From JAGVSV01 sp050952845 (GTDB lineage Bacteria > Bacillota > Clostridia > Christensenellales > Aristaeellaceae): a stretch of DNA of 64,000 bases. A program made the position numbers and the translations under genes. Below, in pieces: positions 33,583 to 41,774 of this stretch; position 1 is the stretch's first letter; each line of letters begins with the position of its first letter. The notes below the pieces were generated by a model. It searched no databases, was not told where the DNA came from, and saw only the letters and a program-made list of their open reading frames with translations. The stretch covers positions 62,001 to 126,000 of the forward strand of contig JBMNLP010000001.1 in assembly GCA_050952845.1 (NCBI GenBank), written 5' to 3'.

Positions 33583-34904
33583 TCGAATACCTCCGTGCGG
33601 CCATCCCTGACTGCCGCATACAATAGTTTGGCGCCGCCGCAGGGGGCGGAATCAATGTGGACGACATCCTTCAGGCTTTGGGCGACGGCTTCTGCTTTAT
33701 CCTGATCGTTGGCATGCAGGGTGAGCAGTGGCTCCCCCCGGCGAGCCCTGTCGCCGATGCGCCGGTGCATCACCAGCCCTGCAGCAGGGTCGATCATGTC
33801 CTCCCTGGTGCGCCGGCCGGCGCCCAGCGCCTGCGCCGCCAGGCCAAGGGCCTGTGCGTCCACATGATGAATGTACCCGTTTCCCTCGGCACGAACAGCC
33901 CGTGTAAACCGCGCCCGGGGCAGCAGCCCCGTATCGCGGCAGACGCGCGCGTCGCCTCCCTGCGCCGCAATCATCTCCTCTAACTTGGCCAGCCCGCGCC
34001 CCTGGCGCAGCGCGCTGTCCAGCAGCTGCCCGGCGGTTTCGGCATTGTCCGCAACGCCGGCAGCCACCAGCATGTCGCTGCCCAGCAGCAATGATACCTC
34101 CAGCAGCGGCCCCCCGGTACGCCCCGCCAGCACGTCGATGGCTTCCTTAACCTCCAACGCGTTGCCCACGTGCGAGCCCAGCGGCTCCTCCATGCCGGTG
34201 ATCAGCGCGGAGACGTTCCGCCCCAGCCGTGTGCCGATGGCTACCATGGCTTCAGCCAGCGCGATGCACTCCTCTGCTGTGCGCATGATGGCGCCCGAGC
34301 CTGTTTTTACGTCCAGCACAATGCCATGTGCGCCGGAGGCAATCTTCTTGCTCATGATGCTGGAGGCGATCAGCGGGATGCTGTCCACGGTGGAGGTGAC
34401 ATCGCGCAGCGCGTACAGGCGCTTGTCCGCCGGGACCAGATCGGCGCTTTGCCCCACCACGCAGCACCCCACGCGGCGCACGATGCCTAAAAACTCCTCC
34501 TCGGGGAGCTCCACGCGCATGCCCGGGATGCTTTCCAATTTGTCGATCGTGCCGCCGGTATGCCCCAGGCCGCGTCCGCTCATCTTGACCACCTTGGCGC
34601 CGCAGGCGGCCACCAGCGGCGCCAAGATCAGCGTGGTCGTATCCCCCACGCCGCCGGTGGAGTGTTTGTCCACCGGCACGCCGCCGACATCGGGCTGCAG
34701 CATATGGCCGGTTTGCGCCATGGCTATGGTCAGCGCCGCGGTTTCGCCCTCGTCCATGCCGTTGAGGCGGATCGCCATCAACAGCGCCGACAGCTGATAA
34801 TCCCTGCTGTCCGGGTCGGCGGCGGCGTCCGCAAAATAGGCAATTTCGGCATCCGTCAGCCGCATGCCCAGCTTCTTATGGGTGATGATGTCAATAAAGT
34901 CCAT
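33579..34904 (-). CDS. pdp: Pyrimidine-nucleoside phosphorylase
   Basis: A 441-residue enzyme of the thymidine/pyrimidine-nucleoside phosphorylase family, which cleaves uridine, deoxyuridine or thymidine with phosphate. The phosphate-binding segment K80-H81-S82-T83-G84-G85 (DKHSTGGVGD) and the glycine-rich SGRGLGHTGGTIDKLESIPG are intact. The length fits the family (430-445). The start ATG follows a run of G. It is transcribed with the TlpA redox genes (ATGA overlap), an odd pairing, though both may be growth-linked. A promoter is visible upstream at 34935-34964. Confidence 0.95.
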   Translation of the reverse strand: MDFIDIITHKKLGMRLTDAEIAYFADAAADPDSRDYQLSALLMAIRLNGMDEGETAALTIAMAQTGHMLQPDVGGVPVDKHSTGGVGDTTTLILAPLVAACGAKVVKMSGRGLGHTGGTIDKLESIPGMRVELPEEEFLGIVRRVGCCVVGQSADLVPADKRLYALRDVTSTVDSIPLIASSIMSKKIASGAHGIVLDVKTGSGAIMRTAEECIALAEAMVAIGTRLGRNVSALITGMEEPLGSHVGNALEVKEAIDVLAGRTGGPLLEVSLLLGSDMLVAAGVADNAETAGQLLDSALRQGRGLAKLEEMIAAQGGDARVCRDTGLLPRARFTRAVRAEGNGYIHHVDAQALGLAAQALGAGRRTREDMIDPAAGLVMHRRIGDRARRGEPLLTLHANDQDKAEAVAQSLKDVVHIDSAPCGGAKLLYAAVRDGRTEVFE

Positions 34905-34934
34905 AATCCCCCCAACTTTGCTGATAATAACAGC

Positions 34935-34964
34935 AGTATACCATACCGGCCTTGAAAGCGTAAA
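34935..34964 (-). promoter_or_regulatory. Probable promoter upstream of pdp
   Basis: Minus strand: TTTACG (34964-34959), 18-base spacer, TATACT (34940-34935), about 30 bases upstream of the pdp ATG. Confidence 0.5.
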
Positions 34965-35021
34965 GGGGCCGTTTGAATCGCTTCCTGCGCCGCTGTGCGC
35001 GCCACGATTGCGTAATTTGCT

Positions 35022-35999
35022 CTAAACGCTATCAAATTGAAAACGAATGCCGGTTTGGACGGTCTCTCCAGGCTGTAAAACAGGCAGCGTGCCATGCTCA
35101 CGCTCCTGTTTGCGGCCCATGATGTAACAATTGGTTGGCTCCAGACCCAGCACATAATCGCCTGCGGCCATTGAGCGCCAATGCGCCAGGATGGGCAGCG
35201 TATCCGACCAGGTCAGGGTCATCTGCATATTCAAAGCGCGGTTGCGCAGTGTGACGGTATGTGGCATGTCTTCATGGAAAAAGACCCGTTCTTCCTCGCC
35301 GGGAACGGGCCCGGTAAAGGTGTGCTCCTGACCCAGTCCTGTGGCAGCGAAAGCGGTGCGGGGCGTGGTGCGGCGGCCTTCAGGCAAAAGGAGCTCGGCG
35401 TCCTGACAGACCAGGGGCCAACCGAAATTGCAGTGGTAGAGCAGTGCGTATTCCTCCGGTGCATGTGCACGGTTGATGAGGCGATCGTCCACGGTCACCT
35501 CTGTGCCGAAAACCGGGATACGGATCACACGCATCAATTCCAGGCAGTGACCGAAGAGCGCTGTCTCCCGCACCATGCCGCGGATGATGATGACATCATC
35601 CTCCACATATGCAGTGAGTTGTTCTGCCTGTAAGCTATGGTAGCGGCCATGCGCGGGATGCCATTCATCGCCGTCGCGGTGTGCGCCACCGGTGGAACGC
35701 AGCCCGCAGGTGTAGAGCATTCCGCCAGGGAAGGTGTGCAGGAATTCGGTTTCGTGAGCGCTGATGGCGGCAGGGCTGTCATACCCGTTCTTGCTGATGA
35801 AGGAGACGTTCGTGCCGCGCCAACGCACCTGCCCGATGTCCAGCCCTGCATCCGGCAGGATGTCCAGCGATAGTCCGCCGGTGGTTGCAACCTCAATGAT
35901 CTGCGTACCGCGCGCCCTGCCCTCGTCGATGGTCACCCTGCGCAGGCTATAGGCCTGCTGGTGATGGGACAAATATCCGGATTGATACAATTTTTCCAT
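35022..35999 (-). CDS. DUF4432 aldose 1-epimerase-like protein
   Basis: A 325-residue galactose-mutarotase-fold protein. The ATG at 35999 follows AAGGAGG; a TTG 18 bases upstream overlaps the ribosome site and is rejected. Family elements include LSLDILPDAGLDIGQVRWRG, FPGGMLYTCGLRSTGG, the His-rich HPAHGRYHSL, YHCNFGWP and the late GLEPTNCYIMGRKQERE. The conserved His and Glu/Asp residues of mutarotases appear present. DUF4432 members are found in sugar-catabolic loci and probably interconvert sugar anomers or bind sugar acids. The neighbours (two-component pair upstream, nucleoside phosphorylase downstream) give no clear substrate. Confidence 0.85.
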   Translation of the reverse strand: MEKLYQSGYLSHHQQAYSLRRVTIDEGRARGTQIIEVATTGGLSLDILPDAGLDIGQVRWRGTNVSFISKNGYDSPAAISAHETEFLHTFPGGMLYTCGLRSTGGAHRDGDEWHPAHGRYHSLQAEQLTAYVEDDVIIIRGMVRETALFGHCLELMRVIRIPVFGTEVTVDDRLINRAHAPEEYALLYHCNFGWPLVCQDAELLLPEGRRTTPRTAFAATGLGQEHTFTGPVPGEEERVFFHEDMPHTVTLRNRALNMQMTLTWSDTLPILAHWRSMAAGDYVLGLEPTNCYIMGRKQEREHGTLPVLQPGETVQTGIRFQFDSV

Positions 36000-36091
36000 G
36001 GGGTTCCTCCTTTTCAATAAATCGGGCTGTTGAACGGCGATGGTTTACTTTGTTGTGACAGGCGGTGAGCTAAATAGCGCAGCAGGCGCCC

Positions 36092-36697
36092 CTACAGCTC
36101 CCCCTTCAGCCGGTGGATGGCGATCTGGGTGCGGTGTTCCAGGCCGGTTTTCTGTAAAATAGCTGAGATGTGGTTTTTGACGGTGCCTTCGGATAAGAAC
36201 AGCGTTTCGGCGATGCGCCGGTTGCTGAAGCCCCGGGCAATCAGCGATACGATGTCGTCCTCGCGTTCGGTCAGCTCAGCCAGCTTGCCGCCGCCCGCCG
36301 GCAGGGTACGGCGCACAGCGTCCATGGCTGCGGTGTCAAACACCGTGTTGCCGCGCGATATTTCCACAATGGCATGCACGATGGAATCCGGCGTGGCGGA
36401 TTTGAGCAGGTATCCGTGCGCGCCCTGGCGCAGGCTTTGCACCATCTCGCTGTCCTCGTCAAAGGTGGTCAGCACCAGCACGCGGGTGTGCGCGGCTACC
36501 TCGGCCAGCACGTCCAGTCCGCTTTTAACCGGCATGCGCAGGTCCAGCAGCATCACGTCGCAGGCGTGGCACAGGCGCAGCGCGTCCAGGCCATTGGCGC
36601 CCGTGCCCACAATGGCGATGCCCTCCCGGCCTTCCAACAGGATCGACAGCGACTCTCGGATCAGCGCATCGTCGTCCACAATGGCCACCCGGATCAT
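36092..36697 (-). CDS. NarL/LuxR-type response regulator
   Basis: A 201-residue response regulator. The receiver domain has the acidic pocket D8-D9-D10, phosphorylation site D52 in VMLLDLRMP, Thr in VLVLTTFDE and Lys in GYLLKSATP. The C-terminal LuxR helix-turn-helix (about 135-198) contains LTEREDDIVSLIARGFSNRR and EGTVKNHISAIL. The ATG overlaps the kinase stop by 4 bases. Its partner is the kinase immediately upstream. Targets are unknown. Confidence 0.95.
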   Translation of the reverse strand: MIRVAIVDDDALIRESLSILLEGREGIAIVGTGANGLDALRLCHACDVMLLDLRMPVKSGLDVLAEVAAHTRVLVLTTFDEDSEMVQSLRQGAHGYLLKSATPDSIVHAIVEISRGNTVFDTAAMDAVRRTLPAGGGKLAELTEREDDIVSLIARGFSNRRIAETLFLSEGTVKNHISAILQKTGLEHRTQIAIHRLKGEL

Positions 36698-37671
36698 GCC
36701 GCGTCCCCTTCCCGGGGCAGCAGGGTGATGACCTGCATGCCCTGATCGCCCCGCATCATCAAGCTGCCACCCAGCGCGGCGGCGCGCTCCCGCATGCCGG
36801 ATACGCCCATGCCCTCCACCATGTCCCGGGCGCCCACGCCGTCATCGGCTACCTCTAAGCGCACCATGCCGGGCAGCATCTGCAGCGCGATGCGCACCTG
36901 CCTGGCGTGCGCATGCCGCAGCACGTTGCCCAGCGCTTCGGTGAGGTTAGCGTTGAGCGCCTCCCATTGCGCGGGGGTGAGCGGCAGCTCGCTCTCCTGT
37001 ATGTCGGCAATGACCTGCAGGCCGCTGTCGCGGCGGAAGCGTTCGATAATCAGCGCCATCTCCTGCGCGTTCAGGTCGGGCACTTCGGCGCGTATTTTGT
37101 GCACTGCGCTGCGGATGCGCTCCATGCCCTGCCGGAGCGCATCGGCGGCGCCGGCTACCATGGCATCGGCCCGGTCGGGCTGCGTGGGCAGCACCTTGCG
37201 GGCGGCCTCCAACTGCCAGATGGAGGCTGCCACGCTGTGGCCCAGCAGGTCGTGCACATCCTGCGCGATGCGCTGCCGCTCCTGCAGGCGGGCGTTGAGC
37301 GCCGTCTGGTTTTCATAGCGCTGCTGCAGCAGGCGGTAGCGCCGGGCCTGCTGCGCATCAATTTGCAGGCGGGTGTTTTCCTGCGTCAGGGCGTGCTGCC
37401 GCTGCTCCTTCATGGCCAGGTAGAAATACAGCGCGGTGTATAACAGATACAGCGCCACCAGCACAATGGGCTGGTAACGGCGCAACGCAACCAGCAGCAA
37501 CAGGTTGCCTATGGACAGCGCATCGTGCACCGACAGCGCAAACACCCGCACCGCTAAGAAGAACAGCAGGATGACTACGATCTCCCCTGCCTGCGCCGGG
37601 AACAGCGCTGCGCACAGCAAGCCATACACCGCGACGATGACCAGGTCGCACGTCAGCAGCAGCAGTTTCAA
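36694..37671 (-). CDS. NarL-class sensor histidine kinase (HisKA_3)
   Basis: A 325-residue kinase. The N-terminal half (1-85) has about four hydrophobic segments and no large external domain, so it senses within or at the membrane. A coiled coil leads to the HisKA_3 motif with H140 in RIAQDVHDLLGHSVAASIWQ. The ATPase domain has ALGNVLRHAHARQVRI (N box) and EVADDGVGARD (G1), with GMGVSGMRERAAALGGSL. The start codon is TTG at 37671, six bases after AAGGAGGG. It resembles DesK/LiaS-like kinases. The signal is unknown. Confidence 0.92.
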   Translation of the reverse strand: MKLLLLTCDLVIVAVYGLLCAALFPAQAGEIVVILLFFLAVRVFALSVHDALSIGNLLLLVALRRYQPIVLVALYLLYTALYFYLAMKEQRQHALTQENTRLQIDAQQARRYRLLQQRYENQTALNARLQERQRIAQDVHDLLGHSVAASIWQLEAARKVLPTQPDRADAMVAGAADALRQGMERIRSAVHKIRAEVPDLNAQEMALIIERFRRDSGLQVIADIQESELPLTPAQWEALNANLTEALGNVLRHAHARQVRIALQMLPGMVRLEVADDGVGARDMVEGMGVSGMRERAAALGGSLMMRGDQGMQVITLLPREGDAA

Positions 37672-37704
37672 GCCAATCCCTCCTTCCGGCAGGGCGGGCG
37701 CGCA

Positions 37705-39591
37705 TCAGGTATCCTGCCCGTTGTCCTCCGGCGCCGCCAGCGCCTGCTCGGTGCGGGCGAACACTTCGGCGGCGGTAGGAGCGGTCAGCCCCATGGCGCT
37801 GGCCGGTATCATGAATACCGTGCCGCCGCCTTCACCGCCCAGGTCGAGCTCCTCCCACAGGCGGCCGGCAATGTCGCCGGATATGCGGGCATCGGTGAGC
37901 CATAGGACAGCTTCCTTTTCCTTTTGAATTTCCACATTGAACAGGCGCACATCATGCCCGCCGGAGCCGCGGCCGTGCATGATGGTGGCGCCGCCGGCGC
38001 CCATTTCCCGCGCCAGCGCGACAGCGCGCTCAGCCAGCCCGCGGTTGACCACCGCTACCACCAGGTCGTAGTATTCAACGATGCCTTCAGGCAGGTCCAG
38101 CGCCGCCACCGGCCTGGCTGCCACCTGCGGCAGTTTTTCCTGTTTCCTGCGGAAAGCGTAGCCAACAATCGTGATGCACAGCACCGGCGCCATGGCCACC
38201 ATGGCGATAACGCCAAAGCCGTCCATCAGCACGTCGGCGCCCGGCGTCATGGCGGCGGCGCCGCTGGCAAACGCCAGCACAAAGGTAGCCGTCATGGGGC
38301 CGGAGGCCACGCCGCCGGCGTCATAGGCAATGCCCACAAACACCGGATCGGAGTAAAACGACAGCGCAATGGCAATGGCAAACCCGGGCAGCAGGAAGTG
38401 CCACAGCTTCAGCCACGGCACCATGATGCGCAGCATGGAGCCGGCGATGGCCAGGCCCACGCCGATGGACAGCGTGATTTTGATGATCTTCACCGGGATG
38501 CGGCCGCCGGTGGCTTCCTCAATCTGCTCGCCCAGCACGATGACGGCAGGCTCCATCAGCACCACGATCATGCCCAGCAGCAGGCCGATGAACGGCAGCA
38601 GCGCCTGATGTTCCGATGCAATGTCCTGCCCGATGATGGTGCCCATGTCCATGAAACCTGCCTGCGCGCCGGCCAGGAACAGCGTCAGGCCGACCAGCGT
38701 ATAGATCAGGCCCTTGATGATGCGGTTCATCTCGCTGCGCGGGATTTTGAACTTCCAGATATTGTACACAAAAAACAGCGCACTCAGCGGTGCCAGCGCC
38801 ACAATGGACTCTAAAAAAATGGTGGGCAGCTTGTTCAGCAGCGGGCCTACAATGCCTGGCGTGGGCACAAAGGTTGCTGCCTCGCCCATGATCTCGGACT
38901 GGCCGGTCAATATGCTCAGCAGCATAACCGCCATGATGGGACCGGCGCTCATGACGCCCACCATGCCGAAGGAGTCTTCTTCCGTTGTCTTGCCGCCCTT
39001 GATACGCGCCAATCCTGCAGACAGCGCCAGCACAAACGGCGTGGTCAGCGCGCCGGTGGTGGCGCCGGAGGCATCAAAGGCGATGGCCATGAAGCCTTCG
39101 CCCACAAAGAGGGCCAGGAAAAAGTTGACGGCATAAGCCAGCCCCATGAACAGCGGGTAGCTGCGGCTGCGCAGCAGGCGGAACGTGCCGAAGGATATCA
39201 GCACGCCCACGCCGATGGACACCGAATAGACAATGAGCATGGCGCCCAGCGTGCCGCCGGAAGCGTTTTCCACCTGGTGGCCGAGGATGAGCAGGTCAGG
39301 CTCCGCCACGGTGACTAAAAAGCCCAGCAGGAAGCTAAGAATCGCCACCCCGATGCCGGAGCGGGAGGTAGCCACTTCTTCTGCCATGTGGTGGCCGATG
39401 GGGTTCATGGCCAGGTCGACGCCCCACAGAAAAATGCCCAGGCCCAGCATGACCAGCACGCTGCCCAGCAGGAAGCGCAGGAGAACATCGGTGCCGACAT
39501 CCACCAGCGTAAAGCTTAACAGCAGCACCAGCGCCACAATAGGCAGCAGCGAGCGGACCACTTCATTCAGCTTTTGTCTGAGAACGCTCAT
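37705..39591 (-). CDS. DUF1538 membrane protein with C-terminal P-II-like domain
   Basis: A 628-residue membrane protein with about twelve hydrophobic segments in two related halves, as in DUF1538 proteins. Each half has a polar loop of the type VTVAEPDLLILGHQVE / VLMEPAVIVLGEQIEEATGG and a segment like AFDASGATTGALTTPFVLAL / AYDAGGVASGPMTATFVLAF. From about residue 502 a soluble domain (EYYDLVVAVVNRGLAERAVA, ATIMHGRGSGG) resembles P-II signalling proteins. The ATG overlaps the P-II-like gene (ATGA). DUF1538 proteins are thought to be transporters; an ion or nitrogen substrate gated by the P-II module is a reasonable guess. Confidence 0.85.
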   Translation of the reverse strand: MSVLRQKLNEVVRSLLPIVALVLLLSFTLVDVGTDVLLRFLLGSVLVMLGLGIFLWGVDLAMNPIGHHMAEEVATSRSGIGVAILSFLLGFLVTVAEPDLLILGHQVENASGGTLGAMLIVYSVSIGVGVLISFGTFRLLRSRSYPLFMGLAYAVNFFLALFVGEGFMAIAFDASGATTGALTTPFVLALSAGLARIKGGKTTEEDSFGMVGVMSAGPIMAVMLLSILTGQSEIMGEAATFVPTPGIVGPLLNKLPTIFLESIVALAPLSALFFVYNIWKFKIPRSEMNRIIKGLIYTLVGLTLFLAGAQAGFMDMGTIIGQDIASEHQALLPFIGLLLGMIVVLMEPAVIVLGEQIEEATGGRIPVKIIKITLSIGVGLAIAGSMLRIMVPWLKLWHFLLPGFAIAIALSFYSDPVFVGIAYDAGGVASGPMTATFVLAFASGAAAMTPGADVLMDGFGVIAMVAMAPVLCITIVGYAFRRKQEKLPQVAARPVAALDLPEGIVEYYDLVVAVVNRGLAERAVALAREMGAGGATIMHGRGSGGHDVRLFNVEIQKEKEAVLWLTDARISGDIAGRLWEELDLGGEGGGTVFMIPASAMGLTAPTAAEVFARTEQALAAPEDNGQDT

Positions 39592-40247
39592 TTCACACCC
39601 TCCTTGCGGTCTTTCTGGTACAGGCCTACTGTATTAAGCACCGGCAGCGTAAAGATGATGCCTTTGCCGGGCTTGGCCAGCTCCATGCCGGTGTAGATGG
39701 CGTTGCGGATGGCGTCAGCCCGGCCGGCGGGCACCACGATCATCACCACGTCCTTCTGCGGCTCCACCATCAGGGGGAAGTAAAAGTCCTTGGGTACGCC
39801 GGCGCCGTGGGCATGGACGATGGTGCCGCCGGCGGCCCCGGCTTCGCGCGCCACCTTCATGCACGCATGGCCGCGCCCCTGGTCCACCACCGTCATCAGG
39901 CAGCGCCAGGGGGCGTCCCCGGCGCGGTCGGTCACCGGGATGGCATGCGCATCCGGCGACCAGCGCCTGAACGGCGTGGTAAACGCGATGCCCTTGTATT
40001 TCTTATGGAGCTTAAACTCCCGCGTCAGCGTTTCGTACAGCTTGTCGCTGACACCGTCCGGCACCGCCGTCATTAGAATCTCCTTGCGGACTTGATTGAT
40101 GCCCAGCATGTCCAGCAGCGGGGACTGCATGGTGCCTTCGCCCAAAAAAATGGTACCGCCCTTTGCGCCGCAGGCTTGCACCGCGTGCAGCAGGCGGTTG
40201 GCCTTGCCCCTGTCCACTACCGCAAAAAACAACGTGTTTCCCTTCAT
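39588..40247 (-). CDS. Double P-II-like regulatory protein
   Basis: A 219-residue soluble protein made of two P-II-type repeats. Repeat 1 (about 1-105) has LFFAVVDRGKANRLLHAVQA and GGTIFLGEG; repeat 2 (about 115-210) has CLMTVVDQGRGHACMKVARE and GGTIVHAHGAGV. The second repeats the GGT-x-x-H/L-x-x-G element also seen in the DUF1538 partner. The start at 40247 follows CAGGG. Canonical P-II T-loop residues for uridylylation are not obvious. With the downstream DUF1538 protein it forms a two-gene transport/regulation unit. Confidence 0.8.
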   Translation of the reverse strand: MKGNTLFFAVVDRGKANRLLHAVQACGAKGGTIFLGEGTMQSPLLDMLGINQVRKEILMTAVPDGVSDKLYETLTREFKLHKKYKGIAFTTPFRRWSPDAHAIPVTDRAGDAPWRCLMTVVDQGRGHACMKVAREAGAAGGTIVHAHGAGVPKDFYFPLMVEPQKDVVMIVVPAGRADAIRNAIYTGMELAKPGKGIIFTLPVLNTVGLYQKDRKEGVK

Positions 40248-40342
40248 AAAATCCCTGCCCATCCGCGGCTGCCGCAGTCTGGCCCCCGCCTTTTATCGTA
40301 TCAATCAACGCGCGGCAATGGTTTCCGCTCGTTACGCAGGCA

Positions 40343-40372
40343 ATTATAGCATGATTTTCCTATTATTACCAA
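40343..40372 (-). promoter_or_regulatory. Promoter of the P-II-like/DUF1538 operon
   Basis: Minus strand: TTGGTA (40372-40367), 18-base spacer ending TGC (extended -10), then consensus TATAAT (40348-40343). About 95 bases upstream of the first ATG. Confidence 0.7.
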
Positions 40373-40383
40373 CCATAACATGA

Positions 40384-40405
40384 GGGCAATCCCGATGGAT
40401 CGCCC
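40384..40405. terminator. Possible terminator hairpin after the kinase operon
   Basis: GGGCAATCC and GGATCGCCC pair over 9 bp (one wobble) around CGAT. It lies between the kinase operon and the P-II promoter. There is no strong T tract on either side, so assignment is weak. Confidence 0.35.
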
Positions 40406-40455
40406 CCATGCGAAACAAAGACAGCAGCGTTTTTTCGTACTACTGATGATTGCCG

Positions 40456-40629
40456 TCAGAACTTCTTTCTGTCCGCCCATAGCCCCAGGGCCGGGTTGGA
40501 TATGAAGAAAATTTCCTTGCTGTCTGCCAGGGTGTTCCAGCCCTCGTGCAGTTTAACGGGGTCATAGCGCTGCACTGCCTCGGCATAAGGCAGGTGGCGG
40601 TAGCCGATGCCCTCTCCTTCAAATCGTTG
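40456..40629 (-). pseudogene. Gene remnant: 57-codon C-terminal fragment in frame behind the kinase stop
   Basis: Directly after the TGA of the KDG kinase, in the same frame, 57 sense codons run to a TGA at 40458-40456. The translation is well-behaved coding sequence (GIGYRHLPYAEAVQRYDP, HEGWNTLADSKEIFFISNP, ALGLWADRKKF) with GC-rich third positions like its neighbours. No start codon with a ribosome site is present except a weak GTG giving 39 residues. It looks like the C-terminus of a larger, lost protein fused to the kinase locus by deletion. I do not recognise the family. Confidence 0.5.
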
Positions 40630-41691
40630 TCAGCGCACGACGCGGGCGTTGCCCTGCCAGACGTCCCACACCTGGCTTTCGTCGATGGGGGTAGCATAAT
40701 CCTCTAACATGGTGGTGGCCAGCGCGCCGGTTGCCCAGGCGAACTGCAGGCATTTTTCAGGCGCCCAGCCCTTGAGCAGGCTGTAGAGCAGGCCGCCGAC
40801 AAACCCGTCGCCCCCGCCGATGCGGTCGAGGATCGGGATGGGGCGCGGCATGGCCACATGCCATTGATCGCCCGCCAGCAGCAGGGCGCCCCAGCGGTGT
40901 TCGTTGGCGCTTTCCACCTCGCGCAGCGTCGTCGCAAACACCTGGACGCCCGGGAACCGCTGCTTTGCCCGGTGCACCATGTCCTTGAAGGCGGCGATTT
41001 CGGCGTCCAGGTCCTTCCCGCCGGCCTCCGGGCCTTTCAGCCCCAGCGCCAGCTGATAGTCCTCCTCGTTGCCGATCAGTACGTCGGCACGCTCGGCAAT
41101 GGCGGTGAAGATGTCCCGCAGCTCCTGCTCGCGGTTCTTCCAGAACGAGGCGCGGTGGTTCAGGTCGAAGCTGATTTTGGTGCCGGTTTCCCGGGCAATT
41201 TCGGACAATTTCAGGCACATGCTGCCTGTTTCCGGCGACAGCGCCGCAAACAGGCCCGATATGTGCATCATCTCGGCGCCTTCCTGCTTGAAAATGCGGT
41301 CGGTGTCAAAGTCCTCCACTTTGAGCATGCGCCCCACCTCGCCCGCGCGGTCATTGTGTACGCGCGGCGCGCGCACGCCAAAGCCGCTGTCGGCGATGTT
41401 GAACTGATGCCGGTAGCCCCAGGGGCCGCCCTGGTCCACTTCGGGCCCTTCATAGGCGATGTTGCGTCGGCGCAGCTCGCCTTTGATGAAGGCGGCGATG
41501 GGGCTGCCCTTGACAAACGCCGACAGCACCTTGGTGTTCATGCCCAGCGACGCCGCGATGTTGAGCACGTTGCTCTCGGCGCTGGTGGCGTGCATGATAT
41601 AGGTGTTGCCGGTTCCCACCGGCAGCCGCTCGGCGGGCGTGATGCGCACGCCCATGCTGGTTGCCGTAATCAGCTGATATTTTCTGGACAT
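40630..41691 (-). CDS. kdgK: PfkB family sugar kinase, probable 2-dehydro-3-deoxygluconokinase
   Basis: A 353-residue ribokinase-fold enzyme. N-terminal features (ITATSMGVRITPAE, SAESNVLNIAASLGMNTKVL) and the C-terminal signature GGGDGFVGGLLYSLL with catalytic base D295 are intact. The length and the N-terminal segment favour KDG kinase, which phosphorylates 2-keto-3-deoxygluconate in uronic acid breakdown. Start ATG follows AAGGAGGG. It lies downstream of the GH78 gene across a stable hairpin, linking rhamnoside and uronate (pectin or rhamnogalacturonan) use. Another keto-sugar kinase activity is possible. Confidence 0.85.
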   Translation of the reverse strand: MSRKYQLITATSMGVRITPAERLPVGTGNTYIMHATSAESNVLNIAASLGMNTKVLSAFVKGSPIAAFIKGELRRRNIAYEGPEVDQGGPWGYRHQFNIADSGFGVRAPRVHNDRAGEVGRMLKVEDFDTDRIFKQEGAEMMHISGLFAALSPETGSMCLKLSEIARETGTKISFDLNHRASFWKNREQELRDIFTAIAERADVLIGNEEDYQLALGLKGPEAGGKDLDAEIAAFKDMVHRAKQRFPGVQVFATTLREVESANEHRWGALLLAGDQWHVAMPRPIPILDRIGGGDGFVGGLLYSLLKGWAPEKCLQFAWATGALATTMLEDYATPIDESQVWDVWQGNARVVR

Positions 41692-41728
41692 GGATGGATA
41701 CCCTCCTTCGTGTAATCATACCAAAGCC

Positions 41729-41768
41729 GCCCCGCCCGGCAGGTGCATCCTGCGCCTGCCGGCGGGGC
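41729..41768 (-). terminator. Very stable hairpin between GH78 and kinase genes
   Basis: Arms GCCCCGCCCGGCAGG (41729-41743) and CCTGCCGGCGGGGC (41755-41768) pair over 14 bp with one bulged C. It follows the GH78 stop. The weak T content afterwards suggests attenuation or an mRNA 3'-end rather than complete termination. Confidence 0.5.
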
Positions 41769-41774
41769 CAGCGG

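Noticed and set aside
40456..40632. TGA of the KDG kinase read as selenocysteine
   Set aside because: The kinase is already full length at the stop, no SECIS-like hairpin is evident right after the TGA, and the following sequence does not resemble a kinase tail.
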